DNA of 48,105 bases from Verrucomicrobiota bacterium (GCA_947471035.1 CANIWJ010000012.1:1-48105); one strand, 5' to 3'; shown: positions 9,109-18,809, numbered from the stretch's first letter. Numbers and translations: made by a program. The notes: a model not told the origin generated them from the sequence alone.

Positions 9109-10674
9109 TCAATTCAATGTCCGGAGGAACCATGCAGGGGTGCAACTCCACGCGTGGCAGTAGCTGTTGAGTTGCGCGTTTTCATAGGGGGAGGCGAAGT
9201 GGTTGTCGGGATCAAACACCTCCCAGAACGTATCCGCGCCGAGATCGAGCATTTTGCCCCAATATTCCTCCAACAAGCGTTGGCCAGTTGCGTGGTCGCC
9301 GACCAGATGGCACGCGTGGATCACATGATGCCAGAGATACGGCCCGGCAGGCCGCAGATGCGCCGGATCGTTGAGCGCTTGGTGTAACACCGCGCGAGCT
9401 TCCACGTCCGTCACCACGCCGGCGAGTATCATCCAGGCAGTTGTCGCCAGCGAGCGTTGTGCGTCCGGTCCACTGATGAAACTGCCGTCGGCGGCCCGCC
9501 ATTGTTCGCGGGCGATACGGGTCAACGCTTCGGCGCGGGCGTTAAGTTGGTTCATTCCGTTTTCATCGCCGACGCCGTTGGCGAGTTTGGCCGATTGACG
9601 CAATGCGTAGATCGCCAACCCGAGCAGCGCGCCTTCCCGGTGCAGCGCCGGTTGCCAGTCAATGAAAGCCCAGCCAAACGGCTCGCCCGGCGGAAGTTTC
9701 CCGTTCGCATCGAAATCCGCCGTTATGGTGGCCACTTGATGCCGCGCTAACGGCCACAGGTCGTGGGCGGTGTCCCAATCCATGGATGCTTCCGCGTAAT
9801 CCAGAAGCGTCGGCGCAAAAAGGAGTGCGTAGTCCACCATCAGGTTGCCGGAGGCTTGCGGCTGAGGATTTTCAAAGACGCAGGCTTCGACCAGGCCATC
9901 TGGACGCGCCAGTCCGGCGAAAAGCAGGAGACAGCGTTTCACGAGGTCGAACCGGCGAAACGTAACGGAGTTGGCTAGCGCCTGGAGCCGTAGGTCGCCA
10001 AGCCAGAGGCGGCGGTCGCGCTTGGGGCCGTCCTCAAAAACGGAATGGAGACAGTTTCGCAAAGTCTGCACGGCGACGGTGTCGATACGCGCTTGAAACG
10101 GTGTGAGGTTGGCGGGCGGCGGAGGGGCGGCGTCGAACGTGGCGGCGGTGAGCCGGGCCGAAAGGCCGGTCAGCCGGAGACGGTGGCGGGGCGAGAGGCC
10201 GGCGACGATGATCCTCACGTAGCGAAAGGCGTAACGGCGCGGCAGGACAACCGCGGCGGGCAGCGTGTCGAGATAGAGCGTCTCCTCCTGGAGCCAGGTG
10301 CGCGCGAGCATGTTGCTGTGGAACGGCTCCCTCGGCGCCGCGATCTCGAATGGCAGTTCGCCGAGGAGCACGCGGAGGCACACGGGCGCGTCGAGACCGG
10401 GCGTGACGCTTTCCAGGGAGAACACCGGAGCGCCGACGCCATGGGCGCCGAGGTCAAAGTCGCTATAATCGCCCTCTCGCAGTTCGCGGTCGAACACAGA
10501 GGACGGCGGTCCCAGAGGTTCGGCACGCCAGCCTTGGAAAGCGGACGTATCCGCGATGAAATTCACGGCGCGGGCAAAAGGAACCACCCGGGTTTGCGGA
10601 GCGGGTGCCAACTCGGCGGCCTCGCGAAGCCAGCGGGCGCGGTCTGCGGATGAGGGGATATCGACGGTCTTCAT
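9109..10674 (-). CDS. GH78 alpha-L-rhamnosidase
   Basis: Inverting glycosidase predicted to remove terminal alpha-L-rhamnose from pectin fragments or plant glycosides. An N-terminal beta-sandwich (about 1-195) precedes an (alpha/alpha)6 barrel. The barrel carries the GH78 signature DGPKRDRRLWLGD (residues 215-227), which supplies the general-acid region, and TFWEVFD, whose E485 matches the catalytic base. Near the end, SYCHAWSCTPAWFL is the usual GH78 closing motif. At 521 aa it is shorter than many GH78 proteins because it lacks extra N-terminal beta domains. No clear signal peptide is seen. The ATG at 10674 is preceded by a C-rich tract, not a Shine-Dalgarno. It is last in the minus-strand run from 21.9 kb and converges on the 350-aa gene with 29 bp between. 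Confidence 0.88.
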   Translation of the reverse strand: MKTVDIPSSADRARWLREAAELAPAPQTRVVPFARAVNFIADTSAFQGWRAEPLGPPSSVFDRELREGDYSDFDLGAHGVGAPVFSLESVTPGLDAPVCLRVLLGELPFEIAAPREPFHSNMLARTWLQEETLYLDTLPAAVVLPRRYAFRYVRIIVAGLSPRHRLRLTGLSARLTAATFDAAPPPPANLTPFQARIDTVAVQTLRNCLHSVFEDGPKRDRRLWLGDLRLQALANSVTFRRFDLVKRCLLLFAGLARPDGLVEACVFENPQPQASGNLMVDYALLFAPTLLDYAEASMDWDTAHDLWPLARHQVATITADFDANGKLPPGEPFGWAFIDWQPALHREGALLGLAIYALRQSAKLANGVGDENGMNQLNARAEALTRIAREQWRAADGSFISGPDAQRSLATTAWMILAGVVTDVEARAVLHQALNDPAHLRPAGPYLWHHVIHACHLVGDHATGQRLLEEYWGKMLDLGADTFWEVFDPDNHFASPYENAQLNSYCHAWSCTPAWFLRTLN

Positions 10675-10730
10675 GGGCGGATGGTTTCAGAAGGGTGCGG
10701 GCACTCCGGATTCAGCAGTGTCGAGCCGTC

Positions 10731-10958
10731 CTACCGGCAGGCTCCGCCGACATCGGTGCGTATGAACTTCGTATAGGGTGCGTGGGGAGATGCGACGATG
10801 CCAGTCACGTAACCGCCGCTGCCTACGCGAATATAGCAACATTCGTAAGAAGTATCGGCGCGGAGCCCAAGTTTCGGCCAAAGAAATAGGCCGGCGTCAA
10901 CAGCCCATGAGCTGAATCTGTTGCGGGATGGCATAAGCGGGAAACGGAATGCGTTCAT
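10731..10958 (-). pseudogene. Remnant duplicating the N-terminal segment of the GH74-like gene
   Basis: The frame starts with an ATG overlapping the GH74 gene stop and ends after 75 codons. Its C-terminal 33 codons (IRVGSGGYVTGIV ... YTKFIRTDVGG) nearly repeat residues 35-67 of the adjacent GH74-like protein (IRVGGGGYVTGII ... YTKFIRTDVGG). The DNA also matches closely (10745-10835 against about 14140-14225). A TAG stop follows directly, where the parent continues RWDG. The other 42 residues match nothing I can name. I read it as a truncated tandem duplication or a recombination scar, not a functional gene. Confidence 0.75.
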
Positions 10959-13900
10959 GGGCTGGAAACGCGGAGGCGGAGAAAGCGGCGGACTGACTCG
11001 GTCAGGGTAACGGTGTCGGCTACGATGACCGACTGTCCCACCACGCCGGGATTGGTGGCGACAGTGCTCCAAGTAGCCAGGTCGCCGGAACCCTCGACCA
11101 CGTAGGTGACGTCGGCGCGGGCGCGGAGGAAGCTTATCTGCAATCTGGATTCTGAGATTTGAGATTCTGCAGGTGGTCTAGACGTGGAAGATTCCGGAGC
11201 GGTGCCGAGGGAGTATTCGAGAAGATTGGAGATGCCGTCGCCGTCGGTGTCGGCGGTGCCGGGCAAGGCGGTGTCGAGGTCGTAGTCGAAGAGCCATTGC
11301 TTAAAGCCGGACAGGCTGGAGTAGGTCTGGACGGTCAAGGGGGCAGTGTATTCAGAGTAGATAAAATGGTTCTCGGTGGCGCGCAGCGCGCGGATGCGGA
11401 AGGCTTGGTCAGCACTGGGCGTGAGCCCGGATACGACATAGCGGGTGGTATTGGCCGGTACTGTCACCAAGTCCGACCAAGTGTAGCGGGTGCCCGTCAA
11501 CTGCACATCAGCAATCTGCATGCTGTTGGCCCCGGCGGCATCGGCCACAGTAGAAAACACGATGCGGTATTGGGAATAGGCGACGGTGTTGGTGAAGGTG
11601 AAGGTGCGGGATTGCCCGCGCTCGGTGAAGGCGCCAAGGGCGAGGTTTTGCACGATGGGCGTGAAGACTACGCCATCTTGCGAGCCCGAGATCGTGACAG
11701 TGGCGGGGTCGCGGGCCGGAGAGTCGTTGGCCGAGGTGAGCGTGATCGCGGTGGCGGTAGCGGTGGCGGGGAGCATCACGGTAAGGCCGGTGTTAAGTTT
11801 ATCAAAATTAAGGTATTTGGTGCCGGGGTTGCCGTCGATGGCTTTGGAAGGGGATTCCTCTCCGGGGTAATTGGACGAGCTGCCGACCACGGTGTCGTTC
11901 GGAGAAAAAATCGGACCGGGTGCAGAAAGTCCGCGTTGTTGGAGCTGGTAGCCGGTTTCATCGGTGGCGAGATCGGTCCAGGTGAGGCGCACCTGGGTGG
12001 CGGCGGGCGCGGCGGCGAGGTTGATGGGCGCGGGCAAAGGCGCGGACGGGCGGACGTAGTAGGCTCCGCGACCGCCGGTGCCGATATAGACCTGCCCGTA
12101 AATCTCGGGGTCGCCGGTGAGCGACGACGACATGGTGTAGTAAAACGGCAACGACCAGTCGTCGGCGCTGATTTTTTCCCACGTCGCGGAGGCGGCGTCG
12201 CCGGGCAGCGCCAACGCATCGGGCGAACGCCAGAGTACCCAGACGCCGTTGATTTGGGCGACGCCGTAGAGCGCGGGCACGGTCTGGCCGGGGGCGGCTT
12301 TGCCGAGACCGCAGGCTTTCCAGTTATCACCGTCTTTGAGTTGTGTCCACGTGGCACCGGCATCGAGCGAACGCCAGAGAGTGGAACGTCCGCTGGCAGC
12401 CAGACCGACGCCGATGAGCACGCCAGGCTGACCGGGCACGGAGTGGAGGGATTTGGGCGGGCAATCACTGGTGCGGAGCTGCCAGGTGGCGCCGCCATCG
12501 GTCGAACGGTAGAGCCGGCGAATCGGATAAGAACTCGTATCGCGGACATAAAACGTGTCGGGCGCGGTGCGATCGGCGATGAGTACTATCTCGGTGGTCC
12601 AGTCGCCTTCGAGCGCATAAAACGCCGGATCGAAACCGGTGCCGACGGTCCAGCTGGAGCCGCCGTTGGTGGAGTAATAGGGACGGTTGTCGGTGGCGTT
12701 GCTCGCGCTCACGCAAACGAGGCGGGCGGGGTTGTTGGAGGCCACGGCCAGCCGGGTGTGGCGGTGTTTGATCACGGACTGATCAGGGATTCTTTTCCAA
12801 GTCGCACCATAGTCGTCAGAATAAGTCAGCCAAGGTTCGCCTGCTCCGAAGGGGATGAAGCCGGAGCGGAAAATGTAGCGCGGATCACTGGCGCAGTGGT
12901 CGAGCGACATGCCCTGACCTTCGTCGCCGGCATTCGAATCCCAGAGGTTGGCGGTGGGCAGGCGGTAGGTCGGGGACGAGTCGAGATCAGTGTGGCGGTA
13001 GCCGACCATATCCATGACGTTGGAGATGAGCGGCTGGCCGGGGAGTTTGAGCAGGTTACAGTAGATGAGCTCGTCGTGACCGGCGTCCTTCGGTGCCCAG
13101 GTGGTGGCAATCTGGCCCTGGGTGGTGGTGCGCCAAGGGCTGTTGCCGTTGGTCATCCAGACGGTTTCGGAGGCGGGATCGGCAGGATCAAGCAGGATGG
13201 CGGACGGGCCGAAAATGAAGCCTCGCGCTTTGCTGTAAGGCACATCGGGAGTCTGGGCGAGCGTCGGTGTGACGTTGGCCCAGGTAACGCCGGCATCGAG
13301 ACTACGGAAAAAGGAGACGTTGGTGCCGCCGTGCCAGCGGCTGACGAAGACGATGTTTGGTGAGCGGCGGGAAAAAGAAATGGAGCCGTAACCCATAGCG
13401 CTTTGCTTCACGCCACCGATCACCGGAGTGACGTCGGTGAACGTGTTGCCCCCGGAGCCGGATATTTTCCAGAGCGAACCGGCGGTGGGGTATTCGCCCT
13501 CGTTGCTGAAGCCGATAATGACGTTGCCGTCTGCCGAGACGTCGCCGCGATGAGCGTAGTAAGCGGAGCCGCCGGGCAGAGCGGAAAGAGTTGACCAAGT
13601 GGCCCCGGCGTCGCTGCTGCGATAGACGCCCGCACCGGCGGCGCTGATGTAAAGGTGGCGGCTAGAGCCGTCGGGCATGATGCCGCGGGTCGGGTCGATG
13701 AGGACCATCGGGATGCCGACGGGCGAGAAGGTGGAGTCGTGATTAAGGAAGGTGCCGCCGGTTGGAGCGGAGGCAACCTGAGCGAACGTGAGACCGCCGT
13801 CGGTGCTCTTGAACAAACCCTCGGCGCGGGTGCCGACGTAAACGACGGAAGGCTTGTTGGGGTCGATGGCGATGCGTTCGCCAGATTGACGGAAGTGGCC

Positions 13901-14326
13901 GTTGCCGTTGACGGTGATGTTGTTGTTTAAAGACGTCGCCTGCCAGGTTTCGCCTCCGTCTTTGGTGCGGTAAACGACGCCCTGGGGCGAGGTGCTGTCG
14001 CGGCCGCCGGACATAAAAAAGGTGGCGGGATCGGTGGGATCCACGGCGATGCTCTCGACCAGGCTCACGCGCTCGTCGAGCGCGCCGAGCCGGTCGGTGA
14101 GGGAGCGCCAGCGAGTGCCGTCCCAGCGGTAGGCGCCGCCGACGTCGGTGCGGATGAACTTCGTATAGGGTGCTTGGGGAGATGCGATGATACCAGTCAC
14201 ATAACCGCCGCCGCCCACGCGGATGTCGCGCCACTCGTGGGGCTGGTTTGCGCCCGAAAGGGAAATCAGGGATGAGAAAAAACCGGCGAGCAAGGAAAGC
14301 GGCCGGAGCAGGCGGGAGATGGTCAT
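10955..14326 (-). CDS. Secreted GH74-like xyloglucanase with FN3/discoidin-like and FLRLRV C-terminal module
   Basis: 1123 aa. A signal peptide (about 1-26) is followed by IRVGGGGYVTGI and IRTDVGGAYRWDG, the GH74 opening motif; D61 in RTDVGG matches the catalytic Asp region. BNR/Asp-box-like repeats such as STDGGLTF and SLDAGVTW then form a predicted double beta-propeller to about residue 760. From 768 comes an FN3 domain that appears split by a discoidin (F5/8C)-like insertion (about 800-947). The last 120 residues hold a DTDGDGISNLLEY segment and the terminal motif RRFLRLRVSSP. The likely substrate is xyloglucan or a related beta-glucan, outside the cell. The ATG lies 13 bp after the upstream gene's stop. 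Sialidase-like annotation is possible because of the Asp boxes, but the N-terminal motif favours GH74. Confidence 0.82.
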   Translation of the reverse strand: MTISRLLRPLSLLAGFFSSLISLSGANQPHEWRDIRVGGGGYVTGIIASPQAPYTKFIRTDVGGAYRWDGTRWRSLTDRLGALDERVSLVESIAVDPTDPATFFMSGGRDSTSPQGVVYRTKDGGETWQATSLNNNITVNGNGHFRQSGERIAIDPNKPSVVYVGTRAEGLFKSTDGGLTFAQVASAPTGGTFLNHDSTFSPVGIPMVLIDPTRGIMPDGSSRHLYISAAGAGVYRSSDAGATWSTLSALPGGSAYYAHRGDVSADGNVIIGFSNEGEYPTAGSLWKISGSGGNTFTDVTPVIGGVKQSAMGYGSISFSRRSPNIVFVSRWHGGTNVSFFRSLDAGVTWANVTPTLAQTPDVPYSKARGFIFGPSAILLDPADPASETVWMTNGNSPWRTTTQGQIATTWAPKDAGHDELIYCNLLKLPGQPLISNVMDMVGYRHTDLDSSPTYRLPTANLWDSNAGDEGQGMSLDHCASDPRYIFRSGFIPFGAGEPWLTYSDDYGATWKRIPDQSVIKHRHTRLAVASNNPARLVCVSASNATDNRPYYSTNGGSSWTVGTGFDPAFYALEGDWTTEIVLIADRTAPDTFYVRDTSSYPIRRLYRSTDGGATWQLRTSDCPPKSLHSVPGQPGVLIGVGLAASGRSTLWRSLDAGATWTQLKDGDNWKACGLGKAAPGQTVPALYGVAQINGVWVLWRSPDALALPGDAASATWEKISADDWSLPFYYTMSSSLTGDPEIYGQVYIGTGGRGAYYVRPSAPLPAPINLAAAPAATQVRLTWTDLATDETGYQLQQRGLSAPGPIFSPNDTVVGSSSNYPGEESPSKAIDGNPGTKYLNFDKLNTGLTVMLPATATATAITLTSANDSPARDPATVTISGSQDGVVFTPIVQNLALGAFTERGQSRTFTFTNTVAYSQYRIVFSTVADAAGANSMQIADVQLTGTRYTWSDLVTVPANTTRYVVSGLTPSADQAFRIRALRATENHFIYSEYTAPLTVQTYSSLSGFKQWLFDYDLDTALPGTADTDGDGISNLLEYSLGTAPESSTSRPPAESQISESRLQISFLRARADVTYVVEGSGDLATWSTVATNPGVVGQSVIVADTVTLTESVRRFLRLRVSSP

Positions 14327-14339
14327 GAAGCGGAAAAAA

Positions 14340-17300
14340 TCACGGGCTGGAGACGCGCAGGCGCAGGAAACGGCGGGGCGATATGGAGAGGGAAACGGTG
14401 TCGGCGACGGCCACCGACTGCCCCACCCCGCCGGGATTGGTGGCGACGACCGACCACGTCTGGAGATCGGAAGAGCTCTCGACCACGTAGGTCACGTCGG
14501 CGCGGGCGCGGAGGAAACTCATCTGGAGACGAATTTCGGAGTTTAAGTTGGAAGTAGAAGTGGAAGGGCCGGAGCTTGGCGCGAGGGGATGGGTGCCCAA
14601 GGAGTATTCGAGGAGGTTGGGGACGCCGTCGCCGTCGGGATCGGCGGTGGGCAGCGCGTTGTTGCCGGTCAAACCGGCCTCGGCTGCCCAGTTGGCGAAA
14701 GGCACCTGGGTGAGCGTGAGCACGAGGTCGTTTCCGCTGAAGCCGAGCGTGCCGGTGTAGCCGGAGGGCAAGGACACGGACGGAAGCGTTCCGCTCAACG
14801 ACGCCGTGGCGTGCAGCAGCACGTAGGCGCCGGTGCGCGGCGCGTCGCCAGTCGCGGAGACAACAACGGTGGATGCGCCGGAAAACACGACCGGCCCGGT
14901 GTCGAAACGGTCGTATGATGCGGGAGCGGTCGCCAGCGTGAAGGCCAGCTTCGCGCCGGCCGCCACGGTGAGTGCTCCGCTGAACGCCCCGGTGCCGCCG
15001 ATCGTGCCGGTCGCCGACAAGGTGACCGCGCCGGAGCCGGTGGCGGAACCGGTGGTGTTGTTGAGCAGCAGCGTGCCGTCGCCGACCGTGGTGCCGCCGG
15101 TGTAGGTGTTCGCGCCGTTGATAACGACTGTGCCGGGGCCGGTCTTGGTGACGGAGAGCGTGCTCTTCTGCCCCGCACCAGCGGCGGCCTCGGTGATCGC
15201 GCCGGTGAAAGTGGCAACGCCGCCGCTTGCGGCGGTGAGGCGGAGGGCCTTGGGTGTGGCGACCGTGTCGGCATACGCGCCGCCGGTGATCGCGCCGGTG
15301 AACTGAGAGGCGTCGGCGGTATTGCCGCCGAGGATGTAGTCGTTTATCGGGATACTGGAACCGCCGTTGGAGAGGTTGAACGGACGCTCGATGCGGAAAG
15401 CCCCGTCGGCGAGGACGGCGACGGATATACCCGCGCCGGAGTTGGAGCCGTCGGAGAGATTGACCGCGCTCGTGGCGGTGCCGAGCACGCCGGAACCGGA
15501 AAGGGCGTCGCCGCCGAGCAGCAAGGTGCCGCGGGTGACAGTGAGCGAGGTGGAAAAGGTGTTGGTGGCATTCGACAGTTTTAGCGTGCCGCGACCACTG
15601 CCCATTTGTCCGCCGTTGATGAGCAGAGGGCCTGCGCCGCTCGCGCTGGAGACCGGTCCGGTGACGGCTAGCGAGGAGGTCGGCTGGGCGACATGCAGCT
15701 CGAAGCTGCGCGTGGAGGAACTCGCGCCCCAGGTGAGTGCGCCGGAGAAGGTGGCGGCGGTGTTAGGAATAGACACGCCAAAGCGGGAGCGGCCGGAGCC
15801 GCCGGGGCCATCGGTGGCGGCGATGTCGCGTGCGAGGGTGTAGTCGCCCTCGATCATGAGCGAGGCGTTGGCGGTCGCTCCGGTGGCGGCGGTGCCGAGG
15901 CGAAGCGCCGAGGTATCGACGCCGAGGATGCCCGGAGTGAGACCGTCGCCCGCCGCCACCGAGCCTCCGAGCCGCAGAGTGCCTGCATCGATCTGCGTCG
16001 CTCCAGAGTAGAGATTGGCTCCGCTTAAAGTGAGGCTGGCGGTGCCGCGCTTATGCAGGCCGTCGGAGCCGGCGACAACGGAGGAGAGCGCGACGCTTTG
16101 CGAGCCGGTATCGACGACCCCGGCCCCACCGCCGAGGACGAGGGCACCGCCGGTGAGCGTGTAGGTGCCGCTGGTGTGAGCGAAACGGAGGGACTTGGCG
16201 TTAAGCTGCGCGGCGAGCGCGACGGTGTCGGCGGTGCCGGAGAAATACGCGTCGTTAAAACGGGAGTTGTTCCAGATTGCGCCGGGCTGCGCGCCGGGGG
16301 CGGCGGACCAGTTGGTGTTAAGGAGACTCCACGTGCCCGCACCGCCGGTGCCGCCGCCGCCGGGATTCCAGTAGGCGGCGGCCGGGCTGGAAATGGTGAT
16401 GCGATAATCGGTGCCGACGAGGGCCTGCGAGACCTGCCAGGTTTCCAGGTCGATGCCGGTGACGCGGTCGAAGTCGCGCCCGATGAGCTGGCTCACGCCG
16501 GTTAAGAGCGTGTAGGTGCCCGCGCCGAAACCCGGGCCCGGGACGATTTGCAAGGTGCCGCCATTGAGGATCAGGGAGCCGTTGGCTCCCAGTGTGAGGT
16601 CGATGCGGTCGCTGCTGGTGCCGAGATCGGCGACGAGCGTGGATTGGCGATCAAGGATGAGGTTACCCCGGCCGCCTAACACCAAGCTCAACACGCCCGG
16701 ACCGGCGTCGCCGGGGCTGAGGGTGCCCGCGCCGGAAGCGACCAGACCGGTGCCAATACGCACGGAGGAGTCAGCTTGCGGGGCGAGGCGGCCGGCGCCG
16801 GCGAGCGTGGCATCGTCGAGCACCCAGACGGGTCCCTGACCCAGGCCGGAGCCGCTGGTGTTGTTGACGGTGACGGTGCCGCCGCGCACGACCACGCTGT
16901 TGGTAAAATCGTGTCCGGTGGCCTGGGTGAGCTTGAGCGTGCCGGGCCCGGTTTTGATGAAACCGTAGGTGGCGTAGGGTACAGGCAGTGAGCCGGAGAC
17001 GGTCGTGGTGCCGGACGCGACGTCGTAAAGGACGGAGCCCTGGCTGTTGCCCGAGTTCACCAAGGCGGAAGTCTCGCCAGCGGTCTGGGTAAGAAACGAG
17101 CCGGTGGACATGCTGTGGAGGTTGCTCGTGACGGTGAAATTGAGCAGCTGCGGATCGGCGGGGACGGGGCCCTGGCCGTTGGCGTAAACAACCAGGGAGA
17201 CACCCATGCCGGAGGCCTGCTGGACGGTGTTTCCGGTGATCTGGACCTGCGATAAGGTGATGGCGGCGCCTGCGGGGACGTCCCAGACACGGGCATGGAC

Positions 17301-18485
17301 GGAAGTCGTGTGGCCCTCGAACAGGTTTTTTTGGACACGAACATCGCTGGTATTGTTTTGCTCCGAGAAAATCGCGACGCCGTAGGAGCTGCGGCCAAGG
17401 GTATTGCGCACGTAGTTTCGGATAACGGAAACATCGTTGGTGGCATAGCCCGCGGCAGTCTCGGAAGTGATATAGAAACCGCCCGACGAGCCGGGGTTGA
17501 GAATGTAATTATTGAAGCTGTCCACCTTGGGGATTGCGCCGATTTCGACGCCCAAATTTGAGGCTATAGGATCGAGGGTCTGGTCGATGACGTTGTCGTA
17601 GAGCAGCACATTCCGATCGGTGAAAACACCGGTGGCGGGCAAAACGAGGGAAACCAGGCCGGTGGCGGTGTTGGCGTAGATACGGTTTCCGCCGGCGGAG
17701 TTCCAAAACTCGTAATTCAAGTCCACCACTTGGGAGATGTTATTAAAGATCTCGACGTTTTTGGACCAGCCGGAGCCACTGCGGCTGCCCCCGGCGTTGG
17801 ATTTCACGGCGTAGGCCTGCGGCTCGATAAAGGTGTTGCTGTAGATCTTGGCTCCGTCCACCACGTCGAGGGCGATGGACGAGCTGTAGTAGGTGCTTTG
17901 AAAACTGCCGGTGTTGATGAACGTGCAGTTCCGCACGACGATGCCACCTATATAGTCTCCCGCTACGGGTGGAATAGCGTCGTAGATATTGCCGCCACCG
18001 AGAATCTCGATGCCGTAGTTGTAAGTGTAGCGAACTACGACGGAATCGACCGTGATGTTGTTGAGACGTCCGATGGAAATGCCCTTGTCGACCTGCTTGG
18101 CGTTGCCGTCCAAGGTGAAGCCGGAGAGGGTCTGGTTGCCGTTGGCGATGGTGCCGGAGACGGCAGGCCGCAGTTGGATAAGTGTGCCGGTGATGGTCTG
18201 GGTGGTGACTGTGACTGCGGCAGAACCGGCGCCGATGACGTTTACTCCGGGACGGATGTCACTGCGTGCGGTCTCGACGTAAGTGCCGGGCAGCAGGTTG
18301 ATGGTGTCGCCCGCCGTGGTGACCCGACCCGCCGCGTAGGCGAGCGTCGCCCACGGGCTGGCAAGCGAGCCGTTGGACGGGGTATTCACTCCGCCCGGGC
18401 CGACGTAGAAATCTGCGGCCGAGACCAAAGCGGTGGTGAAGCTCCATACGAGAATCTGCAGAATGAAGCGGGTGTCGCGGTTCAT
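14340..18485 (-). CDS. Secreted 1381-aa beta-helix protein with autotransporter-type beta-strand repeats
   Basis: Signal peptide (about 1-23, ending SAADFYVG). Residues 25-480 form a right-handed parallel beta-helix of the pectate-lyase type (DFYVGPGG, GDTINLLPGTYVE, then short strand repeats). Residues 490-1260 are autotransporter-associated beta-strand repeats (KTGPGTLKLTQA, GTASLTLSGANLYSGATQID, KTGPGTVVINGANTYTGGTT). No C-terminal outer-membrane barrel follows. The protein ends in a 119-residue module with DPDGDGVPNLLEYSLGT and RRFLRLRVSSP, almost identical to that of the next gene. It may bind or cleave pectin; catalytic residues could not be assigned. The ATG has no Shine-Dalgarno; it is followed 13 bp downstream of its stop by the GH74-like gene. 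Confidence 0.82.
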   Translation of the reverse strand: MNRDTRFILQILVWSFTTALVSAADFYVGPGGVNTPSNGSLASPWATLAYAAGRVTTAGDTINLLPGTYVETARSDIRPGVNVIGAGSAAVTVTTQTITGTLIQLRPAVSGTIANGNQTLSGFTLDGNAKQVDKGISIGRLNNITVDSVVVRYTYNYGIEILGGGNIYDAIPPVAGDYIGGIVVRNCTFINTGSFQSTYYSSSIALDVVDGAKIYSNTFIEPQAYAVKSNAGGSRSGSGWSKNVEIFNNISQVVDLNYEFWNSAGGNRIYANTATGLVSLVLPATGVFTDRNVLLYDNVIDQTLDPIASNLGVEIGAIPKVDSFNNYILNPGSSGGFYITSETAAGYATNDVSVIRNYVRNTLGRSSYGVAIFSEQNNTSDVRVQKNLFEGHTTSVHARVWDVPAGAAITLSQVQITGNTVQQASGMGVSLVVYANGQGPVPADPQLLNFTVTSNLHSMSTGSFLTQTAGETSALVNSGNSQGSVLYDVASGTTTVSGSLPVPYATYGFIKTGPGTLKLTQATGHDFTNSVVVRGGTVTVNNTSGSGLGQGPVWVLDDATLAGAGRLAPQADSSVRIGTGLVASGAGTLSPGDAGPGVLSLVLGGRGNLILDRQSTLVADLGTSSDRIDLTLGANGSLILNGGTLQIVPGPGFGAGTYTLLTGVSQLIGRDFDRVTGIDLETWQVSQALVGTDYRITISSPAAAYWNPGGGGTGGAGTWSLLNTNWSAAPGAQPGAIWNNSRFNDAYFSGTADTVALAAQLNAKSLRFAHTSGTYTLTGGALVLGGGAGVVDTGSQSVALSSVVAGSDGLHKRGTASLTLSGANLYSGATQIDAGTLRLGGSVAAGDGLTPGILGVDTSALRLGTAATGATANASLMIEGDYTLARDIAATDGPGGSGRSRFGVSIPNTAATFSGALTWGASSSTRSFELHVAQPTSSLAVTGPVSSASGAGPLLINGGQMGSGRGTLKLSNATNTFSTSLTVTRGTLLLGGDALSGSGVLGTATSAVNLSDGSNSGAGISVAVLADGAFRIERPFNLSNGGSSIPINDYILGGNTADASQFTGAITGGAYADTVATPKALRLTAASGGVATFTGAITEAAAGAGQKSTLSVTKTGPGTVVINGANTYTGGTTVGDGTLLLNNTTGSATGSGAVTLSATGTIGGTGAFSGALTVAAGAKLAFTLATAPASYDRFDTGPVVFSGASTVVVSATGDAPRTGAYVLLHATASLSGTLPSVSLPSGYTGTLGFSGNDLVLTLTQVPFANWAAEAGLTGNNALPTADPDGDGVPNLLEYSLGTHPLAPSSGPSTSTSNLNSEIRLQMSFLRARADVTYVVESSSDLQTWSVVATNPGGVGQSVAVADTVSLSISPRRFLRLRVSSP

Positions 18486-18531
18486 GTTTTTTTAGGAGAA
18501 AATCCGCGAGGGTATCGATCAGCAGCCGACC

Positions 18532-18776
18532 TCAAGGAACTGCAGTGACGACGAGGTTGAGGTTATTGCCGGATTGCTGGAGGGTGGCCGACCAGCCGGA
18601 GGGCCGGCTGAGCGTGGGAAGCGTGCCGGTGCTGCCGCCGGTTGCGGTCACGAGCGTGCAGGTGCCGGTGGTCGCGCCGGAGGTGGACGTAATCATGAGC
18701 GTCGAAGAGCCGGAGAGGGTAAGCGCGCCGCCGACGTTGAGGCGGCGAGGACGAGGGCGAGAATTCGGATTATCAT
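18532..18776 (-). pseudogene. Collapsed beta-strand-repeat gene: signal peptide joined out of frame to a C-terminus
   Basis: From ATG 18776 the frame encodes a signal-peptide-like start (MIIRILALVLAAS) and then meets a stop. In another frame from about 18745 to the TGA at 18532, the codons read VGGALTLSGSSTLMITSTSG through PSGWSATLQQSG to VVTAVP. This closely matches the final segment of the 2535-aa protein (VGGTLTFSGVSTLTITSTSG to VVSAVP). The gene therefore seems to have lost its middle through a frame-changing deletion. It sits between the GDSL gene and the 1381-aa gene. Confidence 0.75.
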
Positions 18777-18809
18777 GGAGATAAAGGGTGGAGAGACTGG
18801 GCGGGAGGA

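Noticed and set aside
8864-9387. Opposite-strand ORFs around the 9079/9109 convergent junction
   Set aside because: They run through the 350-aa and GH78 genes in other frames with Arg/His-rich, low-complexity translations.
11159-13363. Long plus-strand ORF of 734 codons opposite the GH74-like gene
   Set aside because: High GC keeps antisense frames open; its translation is Gly/Val/Arg-rich without motifs, while the minus-strand frame has a signal peptide, GH74 motifs and a shared terminal module.
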